Shown here: positions 16,845 to 25,129 of the stretch, one piece after another
Layout: every line of letters starts with the position of its first letter
Position numbering within the stretch: the first letter of the stretch is position 1
NCBI GenBank assembly: GCA_936920195.1
Contig: CAKZHE010000115.1
Coordinates: 1 to 35,453, forward strand
Direction of reading: 5' to 3'
From: an uncultured cyanobacterium
GTDB taxonomy: Bacteria; Cyanobacteriota; Cyanobacteriia; Cyanobacteriales; FACHB-T130
DNA: 35,453 nucleotides
Notes under the pieces: model-generated
Told to the model about the DNA's origin: nothing
What the model saw: the letters and a program-made list of their open reading frames with translations, nothing else
The model's database searches: none
Translations under genes and position numbers: made by a program

Positions 16845-17160
16845 CTTACGCATTGACAAAAAACATTTTCTATGTATTCTAGACTATCCCATCGCGGCTC
16901 AGGTTTGCCCAAATATGCTCGCAGACCTGGCAATTGTGGTAGATTTTTTCGTACCAGGGCGATAATTTTGCTCAAATTGCCGCAAATATGCTCTAACTGC
17001 CCCCGCAGATAAGCTATAATAGCCTGTCTGGGTACTCGCTCAACTGGCTCAAAGCTCCTACAATGGGGTAGAGAGAGGATTAAGTGTAGGCTGCACACTG
17101 CTGGCGTATTCGACAGGAGGCACAGTCACTACGGAGAAAACAACTTAGGAAATGATTCGC
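16845..17160. promoter_or_regulatory. rpsA upstream region with a -10-like TATAAT
   Basis: This 316-bp region has no credible gene. TATAAT at 17015-17020 is a consensus -10, but no good -35 is seen 16-18 bp upstream. It would give a leader of about 135 nt for rpsA. ACAGGAGGCAC (17113-17123) is an unusually strong ribosome-binding-like sequence too far from the start to serve it. AGGA at 17147-17150 lies 10 nt before ATG 17161. Confidence 0.4.
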
Positions 17161-18180
17161 ATGGTCAATCAGAAAACAACCGCTACCGTTGATATTGGCT
17201 TTAGTCACGAAGATTTTGCGGCTTTACTTGATAAATACGACTATCACTTTAGCCCTGGTGATATAGTCGCTGGTACTGTATTCAGCATTGAGCCAAGGGG
17301 CGCTCTGATTGACATTGGTGCTAAGACGGCTGCTTATATTCCGATTCAGGAAATGTCAATCAACCGGGTTGATGCGCCGGAAGAGGTGTTGCAGTCCAAT
17401 GAAACGCGAGAATTCTTTATTCTGACCGACGAGAATGAAGATGGACAGCTAACTCTATCCATTCGCCGCATTGAGTATATGCGGGCATGGGAACGAGTGC
17501 GGCAACTGCAAGCGGAAGATGCTACAGTGCGATCGCTAGTATTTGCCACCAATCGCGGTGGGGCGCTGGTACGGATTGAAGGACTGCGCGGCTTTATCCC
17601 TGGTTCTCACATCAGCACTCGCAAACCAAAAGAAGATTTAGTCAACGAAGAATTGCCGCTAAAATTCCTAGAAGTAGACGAAGACCGCAACCGCCTCGTT
17701 CTCAGCCATCGCCGTGCCTTGGTAGAACGGAAGATGAACCGCCTAGAAGTGGGCGAAGTGGTCATCGGCACAGTGCGCGGCATCAAGCCCTACGGTGCAT
17801 TTATTGATATTGGTGGTGTCAGCGGATTGCTGCACATTTCAGAAATTTCTCACGACCACATTGATACGCCCCACAGCGTGTTTAACGTCAATGATGAAGT
17901 GAAGGTGATGATCATTGACTTGGATGCAGAACGGGGTCGAATCTCGCTCTCGACTAAGCAGTTGGAACCAGAACCGGGTGATATGATCAAGAATCGCGAT
18001 CGCGTTTACGATAAAGCCGAAGAAATGGCGGCAAAGTATCGCGAGCATATGCGAGCCAGACAGCAAGGTAATTCTGTGCAACCAGCGGTAACTGTGGAAG
18101 TTCCCGTCGCAGTGGCAGTAGGAGCAGAAGATCTAGACATCCCAGAAGATTTGGAATTGCCCCCAGCAACTGAGGATTAA
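17161..18180 (+). CDS. rpsA: 30S ribosomal protein S1
   Basis: The 339-residue protein has three S1 RNA-binding domains, at about residues 30-100, 115-185 and 200-275. The third contains the canonical VIGTVRGIKPYGAFIDIGGV and GLLHISEISHDHI. The three-domain short form is the cyanobacterial/plastid type, against six in E. coli. The N-terminal FAALLDKYDYHFSPGDIVAG is strongly typical. The acidic C-terminal tail is variable. ATG 17161 (MVNQKTT) is chosen over ATG 17152 because AGGA then lies at workable distance and cyanobacterial S1 proteins begin MVNQ. S1 helps the 30S subunit bind mRNA. Confidence 0.94.
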   Translation: MVNQKTTATVDIGFSHEDFAALLDKYDYHFSPGDIVAGTVFSIEPRGALIDIGAKTAAYIPIQEMSINRVDAPEEVLQSNETREFFILTDENEDGQLTLSIRRIEYMRAWERVRQLQAEDATVRSLVFATNRGGALVRIEGLRGFIPGSHISTRKPKEDLVNEELPLKFLEVDEDRNRLVLSHRRALVERKMNRLEVGEVVIGTVRGIKPYGAFIDIGGVSGLLHISEISHDHIDTPHSVFNVNDEVKVMIIDLDAERGRISLSTKQLEPEPGDMIKNRDRVYDKAEEMAAKYREHMRARQQGNSVQPAVTVEVPVAVAVGAEDLDIPEDLELPPATED

Positions 18181-18252
18181 TAGGTTAGCAAGTTGATGGA
18201 CTTTCCTCATCGCTGTCACCTGAATTCCCCTTGTTAAGAGAGACTTCTTATT

Positions 18253-18286
18253 CCCCCCTTTTTAAGGGGGGTTAGGGGGGATCTCC
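18253..18286. repeat. CCCCCTTTTTAAGGGGG palindrome repeat, copy 1
   Basis: CCCCCCTTTTTAAGGGGGG is followed by GTTAGGGGGGATC, the same layout as 33732-33762 and, inverted, 33681-33711. It could form a stem of up to nine pairs and stop transcription from rpsA, but it is foremost a dispersed repeat. Confidence 0.75.
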
Positions 18287-18317
18287 CGAAGGTATGAAAA
18301 ATAAAATTTGTATAACA

Positions 18318-18442
18318 TCAAGTCCTTTTAATTAAACATGATTTATGTAGGGGCGGGTTTGGAAATGAATTTTAACATTCACCAATAACCTAAATAAAAC
18401 CGCCCCCGATGCACCTTTTATTTAAGTCAATTAATGCTAAAT
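18318..18442 (+). repeat. dispersed 125-bp element, copy 2
   Basis: Counterpart of 5371-5493. Matching blocks run through TCAAGTCCTTTT, ATTTATGTAGGGGCGGGTTT, TTCACCAATAACCTAAATAA and AAGTCAATTAATGCTAAAT, with scattered substitutions and two extra bases. The conservation of the loop sequence, not just the stems, argues for recent copying. Confidence 0.75.
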
Positions 18443-18456
18443 ATTCAGTAGTATTA

Positions 18457-18532
18457 GTAGGGTGCGTTAGCGATAGCGTAACGCACCGTTAAGTGGTAGG
18501 CGGTGCGTTACGCTGCCGCTAACGCACCCTAC
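18457..18532. repeat. 32-bp-arm hairpin of the GGTGCGTTA repeat family
   Basis: The left arm at 18457-18488 begins GTAGGGTGCGTTAGCGATAG. The right arm at 18501-18532 is its inverse with 2 mismatches in 32, around a 12-nt loop. The arm core is the same sequence that appears singly at 16-54, 21139-21177 and 35378-35410. Confidence 0.88.
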
Positions 18533-18586
18533 TAAATACAGATTTGTGTCAATGATTTAGACGCATTACTACGATTCACTAAATTA

Positions 18587-18859
18587 TTAAAGAGAATCGT
18601 CGAGTTCGGCTAAAATTTTGTCTAAGCGATCGTTCGCATCTTTAGCCAACTGAATGCAGCGAATACCAGAACCCATACCCACAGCCGCAGTAATTGTTCC
18701 TTCTGGAAACTTATTTAATAATAGCAGTCCAGCACCCGTCAGGCTAATGACGGCAGATACCGCTGTGGCAATCCACGCCAGGTTGAAGCTATGGCGAGCT
18801 TGGCGCAAACGTTCTTGGGCAATTCTGAGTTCAATTATGGAGTGGTAATGGTTATTCAT
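18587..18859 (-). CDS. two-helix membrane protein, CyanoTRADDas_TM-like
   Basis: The 90-residue protein has two hydrophobic helices (about residues 25-45, WIATAVSAVISLTGAGLLLL, and 50-65 around TITAAVGMGSG) flanked by charged helices (ELRIAQERLRQARHSF; AKDANDRLDKILAELDDS). This resembles the cyanobacterial 'TRADD-N-associated 2TM' family, from recall. The next gene, divergent with 182 bp between starts, encodes a TRADD-N-like domain, which supports the call. ATG 18859 is preferred to GTG 18910; neither has a clear ribosome binding site. A membrane-perturbing effector or anchor for a conflict pathway is the suggested role, which is inference. Confidence 0.62.
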   Translation of the reverse strand: MNNHYHSIIELRIAQERLRQARHSFNLAWIATAVSAVISLTGAGLLLLNKFPEGTITAAVGMGSGIRCIQLAKDANDRLDKILAELDDSL

Positions 18860-19041
18860 GGGTTTGATAGGGCTGGTTAATTTCCTATCTCCATTGTTGC
18901 CCCAAATCACTCAAATTCTTGCTGGGCAATGGTTTGGTTGTGATTGACTTGTGACCTGGCGATGAGTTGTGATTTTGATATGATTGTTTTATGCTCTAGT
19001 TATGCTTGCTGAAATAATTTTTTCCTAAAAAACTGAGTCAG

Positions 19042-20010
19042 ATGACCACAGACAGTAGCAAAGTTGGCAAAAAAAAGAGAATTCTTTGCGTAGCCTCTCT
19101 GGAAGGCATTGAGAGAGCAGAAAAAGCCCTAATGAGGCTAGGATTTGGATCGAAAACCAATTTTGCGAAATCTCAACGTTTAGGCGGCAACACAGTAACA
19201 AACTTTTTTACTCGCCAACCAATTCAGGTTGATTCTTTTAAAAAGATATGCCAAGAACTCAAATTAGATTGGGAAAAAACTATAGACATGGGAGAAGAAA
19301 AGCAATTAGAGCCATCATTAGAAATTAAACATTGCCCTAGCTCTGATCAAACAAAGGAGGTGAATTCAGTGGAAACGCATTACCGTCAAGTAACTATCAT
19401 AGACAAAGAAAATCAACAAACTAAAGCTGTAATTGAATTAGAAGGTGATATAGATACAGTCAATAAGGATTTGTCTCTAGTGCTTGAATTAGCTTTGCAG
19501 AATATTGCAGGAAATACTATGAAAATCACCAGTATTAAACCGGGCAGTATCAAATTGTTTGTAGAAGGTTCTCCAGAGGATATCGAACGGCTGATGTCTC
19601 AGTTTAATTCCGGAGAACTAACAGAATTGAGGGGCTTTCCGATTACCAATATCAAAATTTTAACTGAAGACCCAGAGGATCAAGAAAATAGAGAGCGAGA
19701 GGATAAATGGCAATTAGTGCAAGAGATTGTCAGCCAGCAAGTTCAAGACCGAAACTTGATTAATGTTGACTTAAGCGATGCTGATTTGAGCAAAGCTTTC
19801 CTATTTAGAGCCAACCTGAGTGAAGCCGACCTGAGTGAAGCCGACCTGAGTGGAGCCGACCTGATTGGAGCCAACCTGAGTGGAGCTAACCTGAGTGGAG
19901 CTAATGTAACCTACTCAAAATTTGGCAATAATGAAGGAATTTCTAGGACAGTGAAAAATGATTTAATTCGACGAGGTGCAATCTTTGGAGACTCTCCAGT
20001 ACGATTATAA
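19042..20010 (+). CDS. HTH + TRADD-N-like + pentapeptide-repeat protein
   Basis: The 322-residue product has three parts. Residues about 14-80 form a helix-turn-helix domain (EGIERAEKALMRLGFGSKTN, then SFKKICQELKLDWEK) seen at the N-terminus of cyanobacterial NB-ARC, NACHT and WD40 proteins. Residues about 113-207 (KAVIELEGDIDTV, KITSIKPGSIKLFVEGSPED, LRGFPITNIKIL) resemble the bacterial TRADD-N domain of conflict systems. Residues 239-290 are pentapeptide repeats (A-D/N-L-S-G/E), coded by 15-bp DNA repeats around 19816-19907. A death-like signalling adaptor is plausible. No NTPase is present, unlike larger relatives. ATG 19042 lacks a strong ribosome binding site. Confidence 0.65.
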   Translation: MTTDSSKVGKKKRILCVASLEGIERAEKALMRLGFGSKTNFAKSQRLGGNTVTNFFTRQPIQVDSFKKICQELKLDWEKTIDMGEEKQLEPSLEIKHCPSSDQTKEVNSVETHYRQVTIIDKENQQTKAVIELEGDIDTVNKDLSLVLELALQNIAGNTMKITSIKPGSIKLFVEGSPEDIERLMSQFNSGELTELRGFPITNIKILTEDPEDQENREREDKWQLVQEIVSQQVQDRNLINVDLSDADLSKAFLFRANLSEADLSEADLSGADLIGANLSGANLSGANVTYSKFGNNEGISRTVKNDLIRRGAIFGDSPVRL

Positions 20011-20034
20011 TCAAGTTATTTGTTTTTCATTCCT
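20001..20034 (+). repeat. 34-bp repeat spanning the end of the TRADD-N-like gene
   Basis: ACGATTATAATCAAGTTATT then TTTTTCATTCCT matches 33447-33480 with 2 differences. The first 10 bases contain the last codons and stop of the gene, while the second copy is intergenic. Confidence 0.75.
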
Positions 20035-20067
20035 TACGCAAGATTGTAAAATATTGGAGGTAGTTAA

Positions 20068-20631
20068 ATGGTACAAGCACATTTTAAAAGCCTCACCTTA
20101 GAGCAATTTCTGAACCTGCCAGAAACAAAACCAGCTAGTGAATATATCAATGGTCAAATCATTCAAAAAAGTATGCCCCAAGGAAAACATAGTATCTTAC
20201 AAGGAGAATTCGTTTCCACCGTTAATCGGGTATTGAAACCTGAATTGATCGCACGAGCATTTCCAGAATTGCGATGTACCTTTGGAGAGCGTTCGATTGT
20301 TCCAGATATTGCGGTTTTTGTTTGGGAGCGAATTCCCAGCGATGAAAATGGTGAAATCTCCAATTCATTTCTGATGACTCCAGATTGGACGATTGAAATT
20401 CTCTCGCCCGATCAAAGTCGCACCAAAGTCACGAAAAATATTTTGCATTGTCTCAAACACGGCACTCAAATGGGCTGGTTAATTGATCCAGAGGAGAAAT
20501 CAGTATTTATTTATCGTCCTAAACAAGAAATTGAGGTTTTTGACGAACTGGATGCAATTTTACCTGTGCCATCCTTTGCCAGCAGTCTAGAAATTACGAT
20601 TAGAGATTTATTTGCTTATTTGCTCAAGTGA
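20068..20631 (+). CDS. Uma2 family (DUF820) endonuclease-like protein
   Basis: The 187-residue protein belongs to the large cyanobacterial Uma2/DUF820 family with a PD-(D/E)XK fold. It has SEYINGQIIQK near the N-terminus, P79-D80 (VPDIAV), E110 in TIEILSP and K123 (RTKVTKN), then GWLIDPEEKSVFIYRP. These are the predicted metal-binding and catalytic positions. GGAGG at about 20056-20060 fixes the ATG. The family is present in dozens of copies per genome and its role is not settled; transposon or nuclease origins have been proposed. It lies 57 bp after the TRADD-N-like gene and may share its transcript. Confidence 0.88.
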   Translation: MVQAHFKSLTLEQFLNLPETKPASEYINGQIIQKSMPQGKHSILQGEFVSTVNRVLKPELIARAFPELRCTFGERSIVPDIAVFVWERIPSDENGEISNSFLMTPDWTIEILSPDQSRTKVTKNILHCLKHGTQMGWLIDPEEKSVFIYRPKQEIEVFDELDAILPVPSFASSLEITIRDLFAYLLK

Positions 20632-20674
20632 AAAATATCTGTTTCAACAATTTTAATCATGGGAGTTTTCTGAT

Positions 20675-21133
20675 ATGATTTCGCAACAAGAACATAAATT
20701 AAATCTCGGAGAATTGATTAAAGGAGATGAAATAGACAAATTATTTACCTTTGAAGAAATACTGGCCTATGGGATTGATAGAATTAAATTGCCAGATGAC
20801 TATTTTTTCAACCGGATTTCTGAATTAAAGGAATTGTGCGCTTCAGAAGAAGACTACGATCTTTCTTTGGAATCGCTTAAAACTATGTTTTTATTTATCG
20901 GCGCAATGGGGAGTATTTCTAAACCCAGCAGTTTAACCGTCAGTGAAACTGGTCTTTTTTATTTGGAATGGGAAAAAGATAGAAACAATTCAATTACCGT
21001 GCGGTTCAAAACAGATTACTTCTTGGATTATGTTATTTGCAAGCCAAGTCTGCATATCGATAAAAGAATTTTTTTCAACGGTTCAATATATGCTCTAGAT
21101 TTGACAGAATTTACACAATTAGTCCAGATATAG
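20675..21133 (+). CDS. hypothetical protein
   Basis: I do not recognise this 152-residue, acidic, soluble protein. It has a helical N-terminal half (FTFEEILAYGIDRIKLPDDY) and a beta-rich C-terminal half (FYLEWEKDRNNSITVRFKTD and CKPSLHIDKRIFFNGSIYAL) that could be an antiparallel sheet. GGGAG about 9 nt upstream supports the ATG. The start is 43 bp after the Uma2 stop, so co-transcription is likely. Lower GC than neighbouring housekeeping genes suggests accessory content. Confidence 0.55.
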   Translation: MISQQEHKLNLGELIKGDEIDKLFTFEEILAYGIDRIKLPDDYFFNRISELKELCASEEDYDLSLESLKTMFLFIGAMGSISKPSSLTVSETGLFYLEWEKDRNNSITVRFKTDYFLDYVICKPSLHIDKRIFFNGSIYALDLTEFTQLVQI

Positions 21134-21138
21134 TCTGG

Positions 21139-21177
21139 ATGGTGCGTTACGCTGCGCTAACACACCCTACCAATAGA
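21139..21177 (+). repeat. GGTGCGTTACGCTGCGC repeat, copy 3
   Basis: ATGGTGCGTTACGCTGCGCT then AACACACCCTAC, as at 16-54 and 35378-35410. It begins 5 bp after the stop of the hypothetical gene. Confidence 0.75.
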
Positions 21178-21385
21178 GATTTCAGAATTGTTAGGAGAAA
21201 CAAAACTGAATTGACAATGATGGGAATATTTCTCTTTGTGCCTTCGTGCCTTGGTGGTGCAAAAATCCTTTCACAACGGTTAACTGCGATCGCCATCCCC
21301 ATTATCAACTATTTGTAACAAAGCTCCAGGGTAATTCCTAGACAAACAAGACTAATATATGGAAAGAGAATGTCAGGATCTACCT

Positions 21386-23722
21386 ATGCAAACATTGCCA
21401 GAAACCTCGCTCGCCCAGGCTCCCCCAGCTAGAGAAACCATTGTCCTGGATGTGGCAGGGATGAAATGTGCTGGATGCGTGAGGGTGGTGGAAGAACAGT
21501 TACTTCAGTATCCCGGCGCGATCGCCGCCTGTGTTAATTTAGTGACCGAAGTGGCGGTGGTAGAGTGCGAAGCGGCAGTTAATCCGGATGCTTTGGCAGA
21601 AAAGTTAACGGCGGCGGGTTTTCCGACTCAACCCCGCAGTAGTGCCGACAGTACGAGCGAAAATGTCTTTGAACGCCGGAAACAAGAATATTGGCAGCAA
21701 ATCTGGCAATTGGCGATCGCAGGCATTCTGATTTTACTTTCCGGTGGCAGTCATTTTCTGCAAATTGGTCATGCCGAACACGATCAAATTAATCTTTGGT
21801 TTCATTGGGGATTGGCTACCTTGGCGTTGCTGTTTCCCGGTAGGGCAATGTTGGTAGATGGTTGGGCGGGAATGCGCCGCCGCGCCCCGAATATGAATAC
21901 TTTGGTCAGTTTGGGAACTCTCACAGCTTATACTGCCAGTTCTGCGGCGCTGTTGTTTCCCCAATTGGGTTGGATCTGCTTTTTTGATGAGCCAGTGATG
22001 TTGGTAGCCTTTATTTTGCTGGGGCGCACTCTGGAAATGCAAGCTAGGGGAAGGGCAACGGCGGCGTTGGAAAAGCTGTTGTCTTTGCAACCTCCCGGTG
22101 CTAATTTAATTACCGATCCGCAACGCTGGCAATTCAGCCAAAATTCTCAAGTAGTGGTGGAAATTCCTGCCGCTCAGGTAAAGGTGGGGGAATGGTTGCG
22201 GGTGCTGCCGGGGGAAAAAATGCCTGTGGATGGCACGGTAGTCATGGGGCAAACTACGGTAGATGAATCTATGTTGACGGGAGAACCCTTACCTGTAAGC
22301 AAACAACCGGGGGATATGGTAGCAGCGGGGACAATTAACCAGTCCGGAGCGATCGCCATTAGTGCAACTCGGACTGGGAAAGAAACTACTCTAGCTCAAA
22401 TTGTCGCCTTAGTGGAAGCCGCCCAAACCCGCAAAGCTCCCGTACAGCATTTAGCGGATACGGTGGCAGGATACTTTACCTACGGAGTCATGGCGATCGC
22501 CACCCTAACTTTCCTATTTTGGTACTTTATTGGAACTAATTTCTTCCTCAGTCAAGAAAATTCCCCCCTACTATTAAGTTTAAAGTTGGCGATCGCGGTT
22601 TTAGTCATTGCCTGTCCCTGCGCCCTGGGTTTGGCAACGCCTACTGCCATCCTGGTTGGTACGGGATTGGGCGCGGAAAGGGGTTTATTAATTAAAGGCG
22701 GCGACATTTTAGAGCGAGTGCATCAGTTAGATACGGCGGTGTTTGACAAAACTGGCACGCTCACTACTGGTTGCCCAAAAGTTACCGATTGTCTGTTGGT
22801 GGAAGAATGGCAAGTTGCCAATTCCGACTGGAAAATTCTCCAAATTGCTGCCGCCGTTGAAAGTGGTACTCATCATCCCCTCGCCGCTGCCATTCAACAG
22901 GCTGCCCAAGAACAAAAATTATCAATCCCCCCCGCCCAGGATTTTTATACCCAACCCGGATTAGGTATTTCGGCGGTGGTGGCAAATCAGCAAGTAATCA
23001 TTGGCAATGAAAATTGGTTGCACAGCCAAGGGATAGACATTCATGCTATCGCCGAGGAAAAAGCGATCGCCCTAGCCAAAGAGGGCAAAACTGTGGTTTA
23101 TTTGGCAGTAGATGGGGCTTTAACCGGGCTAATTGCCGTCCAGGATGCCCTGAGAGCCGATGCTAACGCCACTGTAACTAAATTACGCCAAATGGGTTTG
23201 CGAGTGGTATTGCTGACAGGCGATCGCCCTGAAGCCGCTTTAATCGTTGCCCAACAGCTAGAAATTCCCCCCGCCGATGTGCTGGCAGGAGTCACCCCCG
23301 CCGGGAAAGCCGCCGCCATTGCCGCCATCCAAGCCCAAGGCTGCCAAGTTGCCGTGATTGGGGATGGTATTAACGATGCGCCTGCTTTGGCGCAAGCGGA
23401 TGTCGGTATTGCCATGAATGGGGGTACAGATGTGGCGATGGAAGCTGCCGGAATCGTCTTGATGCGAGATCGTTTATTAGATGTAACAGCGGCAATTCAG
23501 CTTTCCCGTAGCACTTTCAACAAAATCCGCCAAAATCTCTTTTGGGCTTTTGCTTACAATGCCTTGGGAATTCCTGCGGCTGCCGGAGTGCTGCTCCCCG
23601 TCTTTGGTATCGCCCTCAGCCCATCCTCAGCCGGAGCATTAATGGCTTTTAGTTCCCTGAGTGTAGTAACCAATTCCCTGCTTTTACGAAAAACTTTTGC
23701 TACAATTTCAGATAAAAATTAA
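21386..23722 (+). CDS. ctaA: copper-translocating P-type ATPase, CtaA-like
   Basis: The 778-residue P1B ATPase moves copper across a membrane. It has an N-terminal metal-binding domain with GMKCAGC (C28, C31), eight predicted helices, the actuator TGE (298-300), the ion site C410-P-C412, phosphorylated D454 in DKTGT, H497-P498 for nucleotide binding, and [10 protein letters not shown] in the hinge. The last helix has [15 protein letters not shown], with Met and Ser as in Cu(I) pumps. GMKCAGCV is the version of the cyanobacterial importer CtaA rather than PacS, which with PacS supplies plastocyanin and cytochrome oxidase. ATG 21386 has AGGA 7 nt upstream and is favoured over ATG 21359. No chaperone gene is adjacent. 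Confidence 0.87.
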   Translation: MQTLPETSLAQAPPARETIVLDVAGMKCAGCVRVVEEQLLQYPGAIAACVNLVTEVAVVECEAAVNPDALAEKLTAAGFPTQPRSSADSTSENVFERRKQEYWQQIWQLAIAGILILLSGGSHFLQIGHAEHDQINLWFHWGLATLALLFPGRAMLVDGWAGMRRRAPNMNTLVSLGTLTAYTASSAALLFPQLGWICFFDEPVMLVAFILLGRTLEMQARGRATAALEKLLSLQPPGANLITDPQRWQFSQNSQVVVEIPAAQVKVGEWLRVLPGEKMPVDGTVVMGQTTVDESMLTGEPLPVSKQPGDMVAAGTINQSGAIAISATRTGKETTLAQIVALVEAAQTRKAPVQHLADTVAGYFTYGVMAIATLTFLFWYFIGTNFFLSQENSPLLLSLKLAIAVLVIACPCALGLATPTAILVGTGLGAERGLLIKGGDILERVHQLDTAVFDKTGTLTTGCPKVTDCLLVEEWQVANSDWKILQIAAAVESGTHHPLAAAIQQAAQEQKLSIPPAQDFYTQPGLGISAVVANQQVIIGNENWLHSQGIDIHAIAEEKAIALAKEGKTVVYLAVDGALTGLIAVQDALRADANATVTKLRQMGLRVVLLTGDRPEAALIVAQQLEIPPADVLAGVTPAGKAAAIAAIQAQGCQVAVIGDGINDAPALAQADVGIAMNGGTDVAMEAAGIVLMRDRLLDVTAAIQLSRSTFNKIRQNLFWAFAYNALGIPAAAGVLLPVFGIALSPSSAGALMAFSSLSVVTNSLLLRKTFATISDKN

Positions 23723-24030
23723 TGGTTGTGGTTAGTTAACCTAGGGCAAGAATCGGCAATTTGGTAAAGTTGACCGCAACCTGTGCCAAAATAGAACTGA
23801 AATCAAGTCTCACTACCAGCAGAAATATGGGCAACTACCAATCTTTTGCTGTCATTGCTCTGTGAAGAGTGGGCTATCTTTAGTTCGCTTGCTCACTAAA
23901 CCGCGAATCGCCGACAATTTTTAGGCAGTAGCCATGCTCAGTCTAGGGTTTTATGTTCGTGGTGCAACAATATCATCGGGTTAAGAGCGATCGCCGTCAA
24001 GTCCTAGTAAACGTTTTCCTATAGTTTTCA
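23723..24030. promoter_or_regulatory. gap with a possible sigma-70 promoter and long leader for the FHA gene
   Basis: The 308 bp contain no credible open frame. TTGACC at 23770-23775 and TAGAAC at 23792-23797 with a 16-bp spacer could be a promoter, leaving about 225 nt before the next ATG. TTCGC/GCGAA in the 23880-23910 area can pair. A structured leader or small RNA is possible, but no known class was recognised. Confidence 0.35.
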
Positions 24031-24459
24031 ATGCCTGCAAATCCACATCAGAACCATCTATTAATTCTTGAAGATGATAAGGGGCGCAAAGAAGTCCCCT
24101 TAGATAGCGATGTCTATTCTCTGGGTAGAGATCCCAAATGTGATATTCGCTTGTTTTCGCAATTTGTCTCCCGCCATCACGCTACCTTAGTGCGGCAATA
24201 CCGGGAAAATGGCAACTACTTTTATCGGATTGTCGATGGAGATCTCAAAGGTAAGCCTAGCGCCAATGGTTTACTAATTAACGGTCGAAAATTACAATCC
24301 CACGATCTCCAAGATGAGGACGAAATTGTTTTTGGTCCCCAAGTCCGCGCAATTTATTATTTCCTGAACCGAGATTTTGTCCCTACTGGGCCACCAGATG
24401 AATTTGATATTACTCTGATCAGCCCAGGGATGATGGACGAAGATGAAATGGATGACTAG
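24031..24459 (+). CDS. FHA domain protein
   Basis: The 142-residue protein is essentially one forkhead-associated domain that binds phosphothreonine. Conserved positions are G32-R33 (SLGRDPKCDIRL), S47-R48-H49-H50 (VSRHHATL) and N79-G80 (SANGLLINGRKL). A very acidic tail (MMDEDEMDD) ends the protein. No kinase or other domain is fused. It probably acts as an adaptor for a Ser/Thr kinase encoded elsewhere. It converges on the next gene with a 6-bp gap between stops. Confidence 0.92.
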   Translation: MPANPHQNHLLILEDDKGRKEVPLDSDVYSLGRDPKCDIRLFSQFVSRHHATLVRQYRENGNYFYRIVDGDLKGKPSANGLLINGRKLQSHDLQDEDEIVFGPQVRAIYYFLNRDFVPTGPPDEFDITLISPGMMDEDEMDD

Positions 24460-24465
24460 AAATTT

Positions 24466-24813
24466 CTAACCTGCTATGCTTTGAACTAAACGCCAGTGGC
24501 GATTATCAGCGATCGCTCTCTGGACTCTGCCAGATACTTGATGACAATGATTATCAACTTGGAGAGGCAATTCTTCGTTTTTAATCACAAAACTCATCCG
24601 TACTTCATGTTCGGTAGCAGTCGATTTGTCAATTAGCGCTTCGACTGTCACTAACTTGGCGAAGGAGACTTGACCAGGAATTTCGCGGGCCATTAAATAG
24701 TCCCCAGTATTGTAAATGATCTCAAAATGACAAGATTGCAAAACTTCAATTAACAAGTGCTGCAAGCTTTCAAGGGGGACTGCAATGACGAAAGAACAAG
24801 TATAGCGAGCCAT
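24466..24813 (-). CDS. conserved cyanobacterial-type hypothetical protein
   Basis: The 115-residue protein (MARYTCSFVIAVPLESLQHL and on) has alternating strands and helices: an N-terminal beta-alpha unit, SCHFEIIYNTGDYLMAREIP, then VTVEALIDKSTATEHEVRMS. It could be a small alpha/beta domain like the Dabb or START-like folds, but I do not recognise a named family. ATG 24813 is preferred to 24819. It is convergent with the FHA gene and divergent from tmk across a structured 316-bp gap. Confidence 0.6.
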   Translation of the reverse strand: MARYTCSFVIAVPLESLQHLLIEVLQSCHFEIIYNTGDYLMAREIPGQVSFAKLVTVEALIDKSTATEHEVRMSFVIKNEELPLQVDNHCHQVSGRVQRAIADNRHWRLVQSIAG

Positions 24814-25129
24814 ACACAACCCTGGACGTAGGATATTTCGGTCTTTTTACCATATCTAACCCTAAATAGTAGGTTAGAATCGTCAACTATCTTCACGGCG
24901 AAACTTGCGGATCGGCTTCTCCAAGCTTCAATTAAAACCCATCTCTTTCCGGACGGAAGAGATCGGTTGACTGTTTCAAATCGTGACGATAGAAAATGAA
25001 ACAGTAGGGGGTTTTGTAGTTGAGCATTAGGAAAATCCGCAAATTTTGATGACACCCTATACACCCAATGCTCGACTTATCTAATTCGGTCATTTAAACT
25101 CCTGACCTATTTAAACAATTAGCACAATA
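24814..25129. promoter_or_regulatory. divergent region with four inverted repeats before tmk
   Basis: No gene is seen. Inverted repeats: TCTAACC/GGTTAGA (24855-24878), ATCTCTT...AAGAGAT (24941-24963), ACTGTTTCA/TGAAACAGT perfect 9-bp arms (24970-25005), and GAGCATT/AATGCTC (about 25023-25073). On the minus strand the second hairpin is followed by GGGTTTTAATT, like a weak terminator. These may be operators, a small RNA or a leader structure; which is unclear. Confidence 0.5.

Larger units (their letters stand above)
18181..18586. other. repeat-packed gap after rpsA
   Basis: No gene is seen. It holds CCCCCCTTTTTAAGGGGGG at 18253-18271 (a palindrome family also at 33681-33762, and possibly a terminator for rpsA), the second 125-bp MITE-like element (18318-18442) and a long hairpin (18457-18532). 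Both flanking genes converge on the region. Confidence 0.7.

Noticed and set aside
16845-17098. small minus-strand gene upstream of rpsA
   Set aside because: The frame extends into the end of the DUF2079 gene, has no good start signal and no recognised domain.
24941-24985. rho-independent terminator on the minus strand
   Set aside because: No minus-strand gene ends there; the following T-run is short and interrupted.
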